From Actinoplanes lobatus (GTDB lineage Bacteria > Actinomycetota > Actinomycetes > Mycobacteriales > Micromonosporaceae): a stretch of DNA of 64,000 nucleotides. The notes below the pieces were generated by a model. The model was not told where the DNA came from and did not search any database. It saw only the letters and a program-made list of their open reading frames with translations. Shown here in pieces: positions 7,432-16,445 of the stretch (the stretch's first letter is position 1; each line of letters opens with the position of its first letter). The stretch lies in the NCBI RefSeq assembly GCF_014205215.1, contig NZ_JACHNC010000001.1, positions 8,800,501 through 8,864,500 on the forward strand, written 5' to 3'. The position numbers were made by a program, and so were the translations under genes.

Positions 7432-9702
7432 TCAGCGGTCGTCGTCGGCGCCCTCTACCGCCGGAGACTCGTCCGGGGTCTGTGGCCCGCGCGGCCGAGG
7501 GGCCTGGCGCTGTGTGCCGCGCGACCTCGAAGCCGAACCGCCCGCGGCCGGGGGTGTCCGGGCCGCCCGCGGCGCCCGGGCCGCAGGCTCCGGATCGGCC
7601 GCCCCGTTCCCCGAGGGTGGCTCGGCCGCGGGTCCCGGTTCGGCGGCTCCGGTGCCGCCCCCGCTCGCGGATGTCGTCGTCGGGCGTGGCGAAGATCGAC
7701 GGGGCGGCGGCTTCGCCACTGTCGTCTCATCGGCTGCGGACCCGCTGGATCCGGCCACCGATCGTCTCTGTGGAGCCCTCTTCCGCGGGGCGGGCCGTGG
7801 CGTCACCGCCGAGGTAGCACCGTTCTCCCCCACCGCCTCCGGCTCAGCGGCGGACTCCACTCGCGGTTCCCCCACCTCGACGGGCTCCGCTCCCGTCTCC
7901 GCGTCAGCGGCCGGCTCCACCTCGACGGACTCCGCTCCCGTCTCCGACCCAGCGGCCGGCTCCACCACGACGGACTCCACTCCGGTCTCCGCGCCAGCGG
8001 CCGGCTCCACCACGTCGGGCCGCTCCGTCGAGGTCGTTCTGCCGGAGGGATCGGCGGCAGAGTCTTCCTCCACCTCACGGACGTCCACCGGCTCACCCTG
8101 GTGGGCCGGCTCATCGCCCAGCGGCTGTCCGCCGTCGGATTCGTCGACGGTCGACTCGGTTGCCCGTACCCCATCGGTTGGGGTTTCGTCGTCGGCCTGC
8201 TCGGCATCACGCGGGGCGTGAGGTGCCCGGGCGGCAGGTTCGCCGGTGCGCAGCTCGTGGGCGGTGGGGGCGGGCGGCACGGTCTCACCGGGAGGCAGGG
8301 GCGGCTGGCCGGTGCCGATCACCGCGTACACCTCGGGGTGGTTTTGGCGCAGTTTGCGACCCCAGACGATGCCGCCGAGCAAGGCGGCCAGGAACAGCAG
8401 CGTCGGTGACCAGATCTTGAGGATGTTGTCGCTGTCCAGGAGTTCGCTGAAGAAGGCGATGCTGACCAGCAGCACGATCGACAGGAACACCGCGGCGATC
8501 CACGGCGCCACCGCACGGCGCCAGGCGGTCTCGCCGTGCGGGTTGCGGCGGAAATAGCGGACCACCGCGATCGAGGCGATGGTCATCAGGATGAGCACGC
8601 CGAGACCGCCGGAGACGGTACCGAAGAGGAACAGGTCGATCGTCGGGTTCCAGACCCCCACCGCGAAGATCAGCAGGGCGGCGAGCGCCAGGACGGACTG
8701 CGCGAACGATGCGGCGACCGGCACCCCGTCGCGGGTACGTGCGAGGCCGCGCGGCAGGACGCCCTCGCGAGCGACGGTCAGGCCGTAGCGGGCGACCGTG
8801 TGGTGGAAGGCGAGCATCGCGGCGAACAGGCTGGTGGCGAAGAAGATCCGGGCGAGATCGACGAGCACCGTCGGCAGGTAGGGTTCGGGCAGGAAGAAGA
8901 ACAGGTCGTTGAGGTGCGCGCCGGCGACCACGACGATCTGGTCGGGGCCGGCGGCGACCGACATGGCCCAGGCCGTGCCGCCGTAGAGCACCGCCGCGAC
9001 CAGCAGGGTCAGGCCGATGGCGCGGGCCACGGTGCGGCGTGGGTCGCGTGCCTCCGCCGCGTACACCAGAGGGGCCTCGAAACCGACCATCCCGGCGACC
9101 GCCGCGACCAGCAGCGACACCCCTCCGGCACTGGCGATCAGGGCGGGGTTGAGGGTGTCGAAGGTGACCGTGCCGCCGGCCGGGTTGCCGATCATCACCG
9201 CGTCGAAGATCAGCACGACCAGCACCTCGGCGCAGACCAGAACGGTGAGGATCCGGGCGTTGAGGTCGATGTCGAGGCGGCCGAGGGCGGCGATCACGGC
9301 CCAGCCGAGCAGCGCCCAGACGATCCACGAGATCTCCAGCCCGAAGATCGCGAACGCGTTGTGCGCCGCCACGCCGAAAGCGCCGTAGAGACCGATCTGC
9401 ATCGCGTTGTAGGCGAGCAGCGCCACGAAGGCGGTGCCCACGCCGGCCGGCCGGGAAAGACCGATCGACGCGTACGCGTAGAAGGCGCCGCTGTTGGGCA
9501 CGTGTCTCGCCATCGCGGCCAGCCCGACCGTGAAGATCCCCAGCACCGCGGCGACCAGCATGTACGCCACCGGGATGCCCTTCTCCCCGACCGAGCCGTA
9601 ACCCAGTGGCAGGGCACCGGCCACGACGGTGAGCGGTGTCATGGCGGAGACCGCGATGACGAAGATCGGCCACGTGCCGAGCTTGCGCTCCGGCTGGGAC
9701 AT
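7432..9702 (-). CDS. APC superfamily permease with a long disordered C-terminal tail
   Basis: A 756-residue protein. Residues about 1-480 form a typical APC transporter: MTPLTVVAGALPLGYGSVG at the first helix, about 12-14 membrane segments and EARDPRRTVARA in the cytoplasmic loop. The remaining roughly 270 residues have no membrane segments. They start acidic (three 15-residue repeats of the VEPAAGAETGVES type) and end basic and Pro/Arg/Ser-rich. ATG at 9702 has GGGAGG four bases upstream. The transporter part matches the permease at 1105-2649. The tail is unlike normal APC proteins (about 450-500 residues) and may bind a partner or the cell periphery; that is inference. Confidence 0.85.
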   Translation of the reverse strand: MSQPERKLGTWPIFVIAVSAMTPLTVVAGALPLGYGSVGEKGIPVAYMLVAAVLGIFTVGLAAMARHVPNSGAFYAYASIGLSRPAGVGTAFVALLAYNAMQIGLYGAFGVAAHNAFAIFGLEISWIVWALLGWAVIAALGRLDIDLNARILTVLVCAEVLVVLIFDAVMIGNPAGGTVTFDTLNPALIASAGGVSLLVAAVAGMVGFEAPLVYAAEARDPRRTVARAIGLTLLVAAVLYGGTAWAMSVAAGPDQIVVVAGAHLNDLFFFLPEPYLPTVLVDLARIFFATSLFAAMLAFHHTVARYGLTVAREGVLPRGLARTRDGVPVAASFAQSVLALAALLIFAVGVWNPTIDLFLFGTVSGGLGVLILMTIASIAVVRYFRRNPHGETAWRRAVAPWIAAVFLSIVLLVSIAFFSELLDSDNILKIWSPTLLFLAALLGGIVWGRKLRQNHPEVYAVIGTGQPPLPPGETVPPAPTAHELRTGEPAARAPHAPRDAEQADDETPTDGVRATESTVDESDGGQPLGDEPAHQGEPVDVREVEEDSAADPSGRTTSTERPDVVEPAAGAETGVESVVVEPAAGSETGAESVEVEPAADAETGAEPVEVGEPRVESAAEPEAVGENGATSAVTPRPAPRKRAPQRRSVAGSSGSAADETTVAKPPPRRSSPRPTTTSASGGGTGAAEPGPAAEPPSGNGAADPEPAARAPRAARTPPAAGGSASRSRGTQRQAPRPRGPQTPDESPAVEGADDDR
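7866..8000. repeat. Three 45-bp tandem units inside the permease tail
   Basis: Units at 7866-7910, 7911-7955 and 7956-8000 encode 15-residue repeats on the minus strand such as VEPAAGSETGAESV. The period is a multiple of three, so copy-number change keeps the frame. Confidence 0.8.
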
Positions 9703-9847
9703 GGCGCCTCCCGTGTCGAATCGATGGTGAATCGATGACCGCCCTCCATCATGTCCTCCACAACGGACGAGCGATATAGAAAAAATTCGATCTTGATGCC
9801 GATTTGCGGGCTCGTGTTTCCGCTTTCGCAAGGTTGGGTAGATTGCC

Positions 9848-10117
9848 GTGATGCCCATCGGAGCGCAACCCCGGGGCCGTCGCGGAACGGTCGAGGAGCC
9901 GTACAGTCCTCTCAATCTGAGGCTGGTTCTGGCTCTGTTCGGTCTGGTGGTGTGCACCGTTCTGTCGGTGCTGCTCTTCCGCGCCGGCTGGACGCTTCCG
10001 GGCTGGCTGCTGGCCGCCTGGGCGGTGTTCGCGGCCGGTGACATCGTGGTGATCCAGTTACGCCGTCGAGCACGTGCGCGCGCTGAGGGTGGCCGCAAGC
10101 ACTCGCTTTTCGAGTGA
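9848..10117 (+). CDS. Small membrane protein with two predicted helices
   Basis: An 88-89 residue protein: a short hydrophilic lead with Arg and Gly, then LVLALFGLVVCTVLSVLLF and LPGWLLAAWAVFAAGDIVVI as two membrane helices, and a very basic end (QLRRRARARAEGGRKHS). GTG at 9848 and ATG at 9851 are adjacent possible starts; a weak AAGG-type site lies upstream. It is divergent from the APC permease and converges on the response regulator. I do not recognise a family. Similar small two-helix proteins are common and uncharacterised in actinobacteria. Confidence 0.6.
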   Translation: MMPIGAQPRGRRGTVEEPYSPLNLRLVLALFGLVVCTVLSVLLFRAGWTLPGWLLAAWAVFAAGDIVVIQLRRRARARAEGGRKHSLFE

Positions 10118-10163
10118 CTTCCACCTGAACCCGATCGAGTCGGGTCATCCGGTCGGGTCTGCC

Positions 10164-10817
10164 TCAGGCGAGACCGGCGTCGTGGACCAGCAGAGCCACC
10201 TGCACACGGTTGTTGAGGTCGAGTTTGGTGAGCACTCGTGAGACGTGTGCCTTCACCGTGGCCACCGACATGTACAGCGCGGCGGATATCTCGGCGTTGG
10301 AGCGGCCCTGAGCGACCGCCAGCGCCACCTCCCGTTCGCGTGGGCTCAACCGGTCCAGTAGTGCCGCGGCGCGACCGCGCTCGGGTGGCACACCGGCCGC
10401 GACGTGCGCGATCAGTTGCCGGGTGACGCTTGGAGACAGGGTCGCCTCTCCCTGGGCGACCCGTAACACCGCCTCCCGGATCTGCCCGGGCGGGGTGTCC
10501 TTGAGCAGGAAGCCGCTCGCTCCGGCCCGCAGCGCCCGCAACACGAACTCGTCGGCGTCGAACGTGGTCAGCACCAGCACCTCGGGAGCGCTGGGCCGGC
10601 GGCGCAGCGCCTCGGTGGCGGCCAGTCCGTCGACGCCGGGCATGCGGATGTCCATCAGGACGACGTCGGGCCGGTGCCGGGCGACGGCGGCCGGAACCTC
10701 CGCGCCGTCCGCGGCCTGGCCCACCACGGCGACCTCCTCGTCCCCGGAGAGGATCATCGTCAGTCCGGCCCGGACCAGCGGGTCGTCGTCGACGATGAGC
10801 ACCCGTACCGCGCTCAT
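10164..10817 (-). CDS. NarL/FixJ family response regulator
   Basis: A 217-residue two-domain regulator. The receiver domain has the acidic pair at D10-D12 and phosphoacceptor D56 in VVLMDIRMPG. The C-terminal LuxR-type helix-turn-helix reads LSPREREVALAVAQGRSNAEISAALYMSVATVKAHVSRVLTKLDLNNR. ATG at 10817 has GGAGGTGA just upstream and overlaps the stop of the third microORF by four bases. Its partner is the DesK-like kinase at 11045-12289. A likely target is the divergent ABC exporter at 12422-14291, by analogy with other kinase/regulator/ABC sets. Confidence 0.92.
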   Translation of the reverse strand: MSAVRVLIVDDDPLVRAGLTMILSGDEEVAVVGQAADGAEVPAAVARHRPDVVLMDIRMPGVDGLAATEALRRRPSAPEVLVLTTFDADEFVLRALRAGASGFLLKDTPPGQIREAVLRVAQGEATLSPSVTRQLIAHVAAGVPPERGRAAALLDRLSPREREVALAVAQGRSNAEISAALYMSVATVKAHVSRVLTKLDLNNRVQVALLVHDAGLA

Positions 10818-10894
10818 GCCGTCACCTCCGCTGCGCTCCGGCGCCGCCACGAGTTCAAAACTGAGCCCCATGATTCACTCGCAAGCTCCCTCAT
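10814..10894 (-). CDS. MicroORF 3, 26 residues, tandem copy next to the regulator
   Basis: Begins MRELASESWGSVLNS and ends EVTA. The ATG at 10894 overlaps the stop of microORF 2, and its own stop overlaps the regulator ATG (ATGA at 10817-10814). The ribosome site of the regulator (GGAGGTGA) lies inside it. It may be a translated peptide or only a coupling element. Nothing in the sequence assigns a function. Confidence 0.45.
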   Translation of the reverse strand: MRELASESWGSVLNSWRRRSAAEVTA

Positions 10895-10971
10895 GCCGCC
10901 ACCTCCGCTGCACTCCGGCGCCGCCACGAGTTCAAAACTGAGCCCCATGATTCACTCGCAAGCTCCCTCAT
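10891..10971 (-). CDS. MicroORF 2, 26 residues, middle tandem copy
   Basis: Begins MRELASESWGSVLNS and ends SAAEVAA. It starts on the ATGA overlap with microORF 1 and stops on the ATGA overlap with microORF 3. An internal GGAGGTGG near its 3' end would serve as ribosome site for the next copy. Confidence 0.45.
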   Translation of the reverse strand: MRELASESWGSVLNSWRRRSAAEVAA

Positions 10972-11048
10972 GCCGCCACCTCCGCTGCACTCCGGCGCCG
11001 CCACGAGTTCAAAACTGAGCCCGATGATTCACTCGCAAGCTCCCTCAT
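10968..11048 (-). CDS. MicroORF 1, 26 residues, tandem copy next to the kinase
   Basis: Begins MRELASESSGSVLNS (Ser instead of the Trp found in the other copies) and ends SAAEVAA. The ATG at 11048 overlaps the kinase stop by four bases, so ribosomes finishing the kinase could reinitiate here. Confidence 0.45.
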   Translation of the reverse strand: MRELASESSGSVLNSWRRRSAAEVAA

Positions 11049-12289
11049 GCCGGCCACGGCAGCCACGCGGTGAGCATGAAGTGGTCGTCGTCCCGGCCGT
11101 GGGTGAGCCGCCCACCGGCGAGGCGGGCGCGCTCGCCGAGGCCGATCAGGCCCACTCCGGTCCCGGGGATGGGCGCGGTGGGGACGGTGACCGGCATCGG
11201 GTTGCGGATCCCGATGGTCATGCCGTCGCCGGCTTCGCCGCCGACGACGACATGCACGCTGGCTCCGGGGGCATGCTTGCGCACGTTGGTGAGACCTTCC
11301 TGGATGATCCGGTACGCGTCCCGCCCGGCCGCCACCGGAACCGTCTCGGGGTCGATCGTCATCTCCAGCCGCACCCGGTTGCCCGCGGCCCGGGACTCGT
11401 CGGCCAGGGCGGGCAGCGCGCTGAGGGTGGGTTGTGGCCGCTCCGGGGCCTGCTGCTCGTCGGATTGGCCGGCCCGCAGCACGCCGATCACCGTCCGCAG
11501 GTCCTGCAACGCCTGATGCGCGTTGGCGCGAACCACGGCGGCGGCCCCGGCGATCTCCTCCGGTGGCGCGCCGGGCCGGAACTCGAGCGCCCCGGCGTGC
11601 AGGCTGAGCAGGGAGATCCGGTGTGCCAGGACATCGTGCATCTCGCGGGCGATCCGGGTGCGTTCCAGCACTCGTGCCTGGCTGACGCGCAGCTGCTGTT
11701 CGGCCTCGGCTCGTTCGGCCCGCTCCCGCCAGGTGAGCATCAGCAGCCGGCGTGACCGGACGAGCATCCCCCACAGCGCCGCGATCGTCGCCATCGCCAC
11801 ACCCCAGCCGAACGTCTCCCAGTGGGTGACGCCGAGCTCGGGCCGCATCAGGGCGAAGACCGCGTTCCCCACCACGGTGAGGCCCATGTAGGGGGCCAAG
11901 ACCCCGAACCGGCGATGCACCGCGACGGTGAACACCATGATCAGCTGAGTCATCCAGCTGGCGATCGAGACGAACGACAACAGACCGACGAGGATCGCCA
12001 ACGGCATCAGGAATCTGCGCCGCCACCACAGGCCGAACGCGGCGACGGCGCTGACCACACCGTCCGTCATCGATGACCACGTCGACATGCCCAGCCACTC
12101 GACCGCCGTCGAAGGATCGGGGCCGACCAGGTCGTTGGTGATCAGGATGGTGAAGCCGAGCGCGAGGACGAAGCAGTGCACGTCGACGATCCAGTCGCGC
12201 GTGGAACGGCGGGCGGGCAGCGGCCCGGACGGGTCCGCGGCCAGCGCCGACGGCCACAACCAGCGATACTCCGTCGGCGATCTCCCCAC
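11045..12289 (-). CDS. DesK/NarX-type sensor histidine kinase
   Basis: About 414 residues. The N-terminal half holds five or six membrane helices (for example FVLALGFTILITNDLV and FGWGVAMATIAALWGML). The HisKA_3 dimerisation helix carries the phosphoacceptor His in IAREMHDVLAHRISLLSLHAGAL. The HATPase follows, with the N-box AYRIIQEGLTNVRKHAPGA and a G-box GTGVGLIGLGERARLAGG. The start is uncertain: GTG at 12289 gives a normal length, and upstream sequence in the same frame is only antisense to the ABC genes. It phosphorylates the regulator at 10164-10817 and is divergent from the ABC exporter. Confidence 0.88.
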   Translation of the reverse strand: MGRSPTEYRWLWPSALAADPSGPLPARRSTRDWIVDVHCFVLALGFTILITNDLVGPDPSTAVEWLGMSTWSSMTDGVVSAVAAFGLWWRRRFLMPLAILVGLLSFVSIASWMTQLIMVFTVAVHRRFGVLAPYMGLTVVGNAVFALMRPELGVTHWETFGWGVAMATIAALWGMLVRSRRLLMLTWRERAERAEAEQQLRVSQARVLERTRIAREMHDVLAHRISLLSLHAGALEFRPGAPPEEIAGAAAVVRANAHQALQDLRTVIGVLRAGQSDEQQAPERPQPTLSALPALADESRAAGNRVRLEMTIDPETVPVAAGRDAYRIIQEGLTNVRKHAPGASVHVVVGGEAGDGMTIGIRNPMPVTVPTAPIPGTGVGLIGLGERARLAGGRLTHGRDDDHFMLTAWLPWPA

Positions 12290-12421
12290 GTGGCCGACTC
12301 TACGGGCGGGCCGCCACCGGCCGATACCGACCAAAGTCGTAGTACCGATATCGACGAAGGTTCGCGGCCATCGACCGTCGGCCGAAGCGACCGGCACCGC
12401 CCGGCCCGCACGCTGAGTCAC

Positions 12422-13317
<896 letters not shown>

Positions 13318-13321
<4 letters not shown>

Positions 13322-13503
13322 GCGGCTCCACACCCGCCGTCCGCGGCCCTGCCCGAGCCGTCCCGCCCCACCCGCTCGCCCACGCCGCACCGACCGCCCG
13401 CTGGTTCGCCCACGCCATGCGGGCTGCCGGCCCGCTTGTTCACGTCGTCCCGGCCGCGGCTGTCGCGCCGGTGATCGCCCAGGCTCAGGAGGTTTCCCGA
13501 TGA
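13318..13503 (+). CDS. 61-residue open frame between the ABC ATPase and permease genes
   Basis: GTG at 13318 overlaps the ATPase stop (GTGA), and the TGA overlaps the permease ATG (ATGA), so it is fitted exactly between the two. The product is rich in Ala, Pro, His and Arg, with no membrane helix and no recognised domain. The AGGAGG ribosome site of the permease lies near its 3' end. It may be a translated linker peptide or just a reading frame kept open for coupling. Confidence 0.35.
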
Positions 13504-14291
13504 CCGCGACCGTGCCCGTCTCCACCGCGCCGGCCGCCCCCGCGGCGGCCGCGACCGGACGCATCCCGCTGACCCGGCTCACCGTCGTGGAGCTGCGTAA
13601 ACTCGCCGACACCCGGGCCGGGTCCTGGCTGTTGATCGTGATCGGCCTGGCCACCGTTGCCACCTCGGCGATCCTGCTGGGGTGGGCCTCCGACGAGGAA
13701 CAGACGTTCAGCGCGCTGTACTCCTTCGGCCTGCTCCCGTCGTCGGTGCTGCTGCCGGTGCTCGGCATCCTCTCGGTGACCAGCGAGTGGTCGCAGCGCA
13801 GCGCGCTGGCCACCTTCACCCTGGTGCCGGCTCGTGGCCGGGTCTTGCTCGCGAAGATCGCCGCGGCCATCCTGATCGCGATCGCGGCCACGGCTGCGAC
13901 CGCCGTTCTGGCAGCCGGGGCCAACGTGCTGGCCTCGGCCCTCGGCGGCGACGGGTCGTGGTCCCTGGATTCCTCGCTGATCTGGCAGAGCCTGCTCCTC
14001 CAGGTGATCTTCGTACTGATGGGTGTCGGGTTCGGCGCGCTGCTGCTGAACTCGCCGCTGGCGATCGTCATCTACTTCGCCCTTCCGACGGTCTGGACGA
14101 TCCTGGGGGAAACCATCAAGGGCCTTGGTGAGGCGGCCGAGTGGCTGGATCTCAACGTCACCTCGCAGGCGCTGACGGAGCCGGACATGACTTCCGGAGA
14201 GTGGGCCCGGCTGGCTGTCTCGGTCGGGGTCTGGGTGGGGCTTCCGCTGGTCCTGGGCACCGTTCGTGTGCTCCGCCGGGAGGTTTCCTGA
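13500..14291 (+). CDS. ABC-2 type transporter permease
   Basis: A 263-residue integral membrane protein. An Ala/Pro-rich cytoplasmic lead is followed by RLTVVELRKLADTRAGSWLL, the usual first part of ABC-2 permeases. Helices about 44-64, 78-98, 113-141, 158-190 and 235-252 follow, and the protein ends with a short Arg-rich tail (VRVLRREVS). It partners the ATPase at 12422-13321 to form an exporter. The AGGAGG site is seven bases before the ATG. The substrate is unknown. Confidence 0.88.
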   Translation: MTATVPVSTAPAAPAAAATGRIPLTRLTVVELRKLADTRAGSWLLIVIGLATVATSAILLGWASDEEQTFSALYSFGLLPSSVLLPVLGILSVTSEWSQRSALATFTLVPARGRVLLAKIAAAILIAIAATAATAVLAAGANVLASALGGDGSWSLDSSLIWQSLLLQVIFVLMGVGFGALLLNSPLAIVIYFALPTVWTILGETIKGLGEAAEWLDLNVTSQALTEPDMTSGEWARLAVSVGVWVGLPLVLGTVRVLRREVS

Positions 14292-14348
14292 TCCACAACG
14301 GCCGGTGTTGGCATCACGATCCGACGATCAGCGGTAGCGTGCCGAGAC

Positions 14349-16445
14349 GTGACGCGTACCCTATTTGCCACCTTCGCAGCAATAGCGGCTTCTATCCCGT
14401 TATTCACAGGCCCGGCACCGGCCACGCCACCGACCGTCCCGCAACCCACCCCGTCCGGACTTCGCGATCCGTTCCAGGTGGAGACGCGGGAACCGGATCT
14501 GGACCGGCTCACCTTCGACGGTAAGCCGCTCCCGGCCGCCAGTTACGAGCCACGGCCCAGCGCGCGGATCGCCGTGCAGACCCCACCGGTCGGCACGGTC
14601 CGCAGCTGGGCCGGCCTCAACGAGATCGACGGCGACGTCTACCGCAAGGACTACACACTGCGCGGCGTCGGGGAGCACATCGAGGTCTGGGTCGCGAAGG
14701 ACATCGCCTTCCCGGAGAACGACTGCCGCAAGGACTCCACCGAGATCACCGACGCCCAGGTCACCGGGCTGATTCGCGAATTCGACGAGGTCATCTACCC
14801 TCGCGAGACCAAGGCGTTCAGCACTCCGCCGGACCGGAGCGGCGCGAACCCCGGCCTGCCAGGCGATTTCACCGGCACGGGCAACCGGACCGTCACACTG
14901 GTCGACAACATCCGCGACGACAACTACTACGACTTCCCGGCGCATCAGACCTATGTCTCGGGCTTCTTCTCCGAGCAGCTCAATGAGCTCTTCGACCGCA
15001 ACGTGATCACAATCGACGCCTACGACTGGGAGCATCGCACCGGCCCGGATCCGAAGCACGAGCCCAACGACGACGTGTGCATCAGCCGCCCGGCCCGGCC
15101 GCGGATGTACGAGTCGACCTTCGCCCACGAGTGGCAGCACCTGATCAGTTATTACACCGACCCGGACGAGGACGTGTGGATCAGTGAGGGTCTCGCCGAC
15201 TACGCTCAGACGCTGACCGGTTATGTGGACGCGAGAATCGGCGTCCACCACCGCGGATTCGACAACCACGTCGTCTGCTACCAGGGTTTCGGCAACGTCA
15301 AGACCGACTTCAATCCGAACCCGCGCGACTGCGGCGGCCCGGCGAACTCGCTGAACCTCTGGGCCGAGGGCGCGCCGGACGAGTTGCTCGCCGACTACGG
15401 TCAGAGCTACCAGCTGATGCTCTACCTGAGCGACCGTTTCGGGGCGGATTTCCACTCCAAACTGCACCAGGACAAGGAGCACCACGGCCTGGACGCGATC
15501 GCTGCGGCCCTGCCCAGCGGGACGAAACTCTACGACGTCCTGCACGATTTCCAGGTCATGACGCTGGTCGACAAGGTGACCGACGAAGCGGGCAGCATCC
15601 TCCGGGGCGCGCCCCGCAACCGGGTGACCTCGGCGAGCGTGCACTCGACGGTGAACCTCGACAACCCCTCCGCCTACGGGTCGGCGGGCGCGCCGCCCAA
15701 CGGCGCCGATTACGTCCGGCTGCCGCGCGGATGGCGGACGGTCGCCTTCGACGGCGCGAAAACCCTTCCACCGACCCCGCTGGCGTGGACGCTGGACGAG
15801 AAGATGCTCTTCTCCGGCAACGCCCCGGACACCGACGAGGCCGCGGTGCGCTCCGTCGACGTCCCGCAGACCGACGCCGTCCTGCGTTTCAAGACCACCT
15901 ACGGCCTGGAGGACCGGTTCGACTACGGATACGTCATGGCCTCGGCCGACGGCGGCAAGACCTACCAGATGCTCGAAGGTGACCACACGGTCAAGGGGCC
16001 CCTCGGCCCGGCGATCACCGGCAAGGCCACGGACGTCACCCTGAGTTACGACCTCAAGAAGTACGCCGGGAAGCAGGTGCTCCTGGGCTTCCGTTATGTC
16101 AGCGACAGCGCCGTGAACATCGGTGGCTGGCACCTTTCCGAGGTCAAGGTCGGCGCCACCGAACTGGTCACCGACACGCTCGAGGGCTGGAAGTCGCCGA
16201 CCCAGGTGCACCCCACGCCGGTCTTCGACTGGCACGTGTCCCTGGTCGGCCTCGACACCACCAAGGCCAAAGTGGTCCCGCTGGCACGTCAGGCCAGGGT
16301 TCGCCACTACCCGAAGGTCGTCGCGGTGATCTCCTACGACGAGCCCACCGGCACGGTGACTCATTACGCCCCCTACACCTTGAGGGTCGATGGCAAGCCC
16401 TATCAGCCCGCCACTGGGAATCAGGACGGCGGAAGCACCCCGTAG
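14349..16445 (+). CDS. Secreted M6-like (immune-inhibitor-A-type) metallopeptidase
   Basis: A 698-residue protein. The signal peptide is about residues 1-26 (LFATFAAIAASIPLFTGPAPA). The zinc site is HEWQH at 260-264, followed by the downstream glutamate E280 in VWISEGLADYAQ, the gluzincin arrangement. A C-terminal beta-rich domain (about 440-600) has the jelly-roll look of M6 accessory domains, with YAGKQVLLGFRYVSD. Such enzymes degrade extracellular proteins. GTG at 14349 is used. The 3' end overlaps the convergent cyclase gene by 25 bp. The assignment to M6 rather than a sister family is moderately sure. Confidence 0.85.
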   Translation: MTRTLFATFAAIAASIPLFTGPAPATPPTVPQPTPSGLRDPFQVETREPDLDRLTFDGKPLPAASYEPRPSARIAVQTPPVGTVRSWAGLNEIDGDVYRKDYTLRGVGEHIEVWVAKDIAFPENDCRKDSTEITDAQVTGLIREFDEVIYPRETKAFSTPPDRSGANPGLPGDFTGTGNRTVTLVDNIRDDNYYDFPAHQTYVSGFFSEQLNELFDRNVITIDAYDWEHRTGPDPKHEPNDDVCISRPARPRMYESTFAHEWQHLISYYTDPDEDVWISEGLADYAQTLTGYVDARIGVHHRGFDNHVVCYQGFGNVKTDFNPNPRDCGGPANSLNLWAEGAPDELLADYGQSYQLMLYLSDRFGADFHSKLHQDKEHHGLDAIAAALPSGTKLYDVLHDFQVMTLVDKVTDEAGSILRGAPRNRVTSASVHSTVNLDNPSAYGSAGAPPNGADYVRLPRGWRTVAFDGAKTLPPTPLAWTLDEKMLFSGNAPDTDEAAVRSVDVPQTDAVLRFKTTYGLEDRFDYGYVMASADGGKTYQMLEGDHTVKGPLGPAITGKATDVTLSYDLKKYAGKQVLLGFRYVSDSAVNIGGWHLSEVKVGATELVTDTLEGWKSPTQVHPTPVFDWHVSLVGLDTTKAKVVPLARQARVRHYPKVVAVISYDEPTGTVTHYAPYTLRVDGKPYQPATGNQDGGSTP

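Larger units (their letters stand above)
10814..11044 (-). repeat. Three tandem 77-bp units between kinase and regulator genes
   Basis: Units 10814-10890, 10891-10967 and 10968-11044 are almost identical: the first differs from the second at two positions, the second from the third at one. A period of 77 equals 26 codons plus a stop minus the four-base ATGA overlap. Confidence 0.95.

Noticed and set aside
10081-10146. Small hairpins (CACTCG-CTTTT-CGAGTG and ACCCGA-TCGAG-TCGGGT) between convergent genes
   Set aside because: They may aid termination, but stems of six base pairs are expected by chance in this composition, so I did not list them as terminators.
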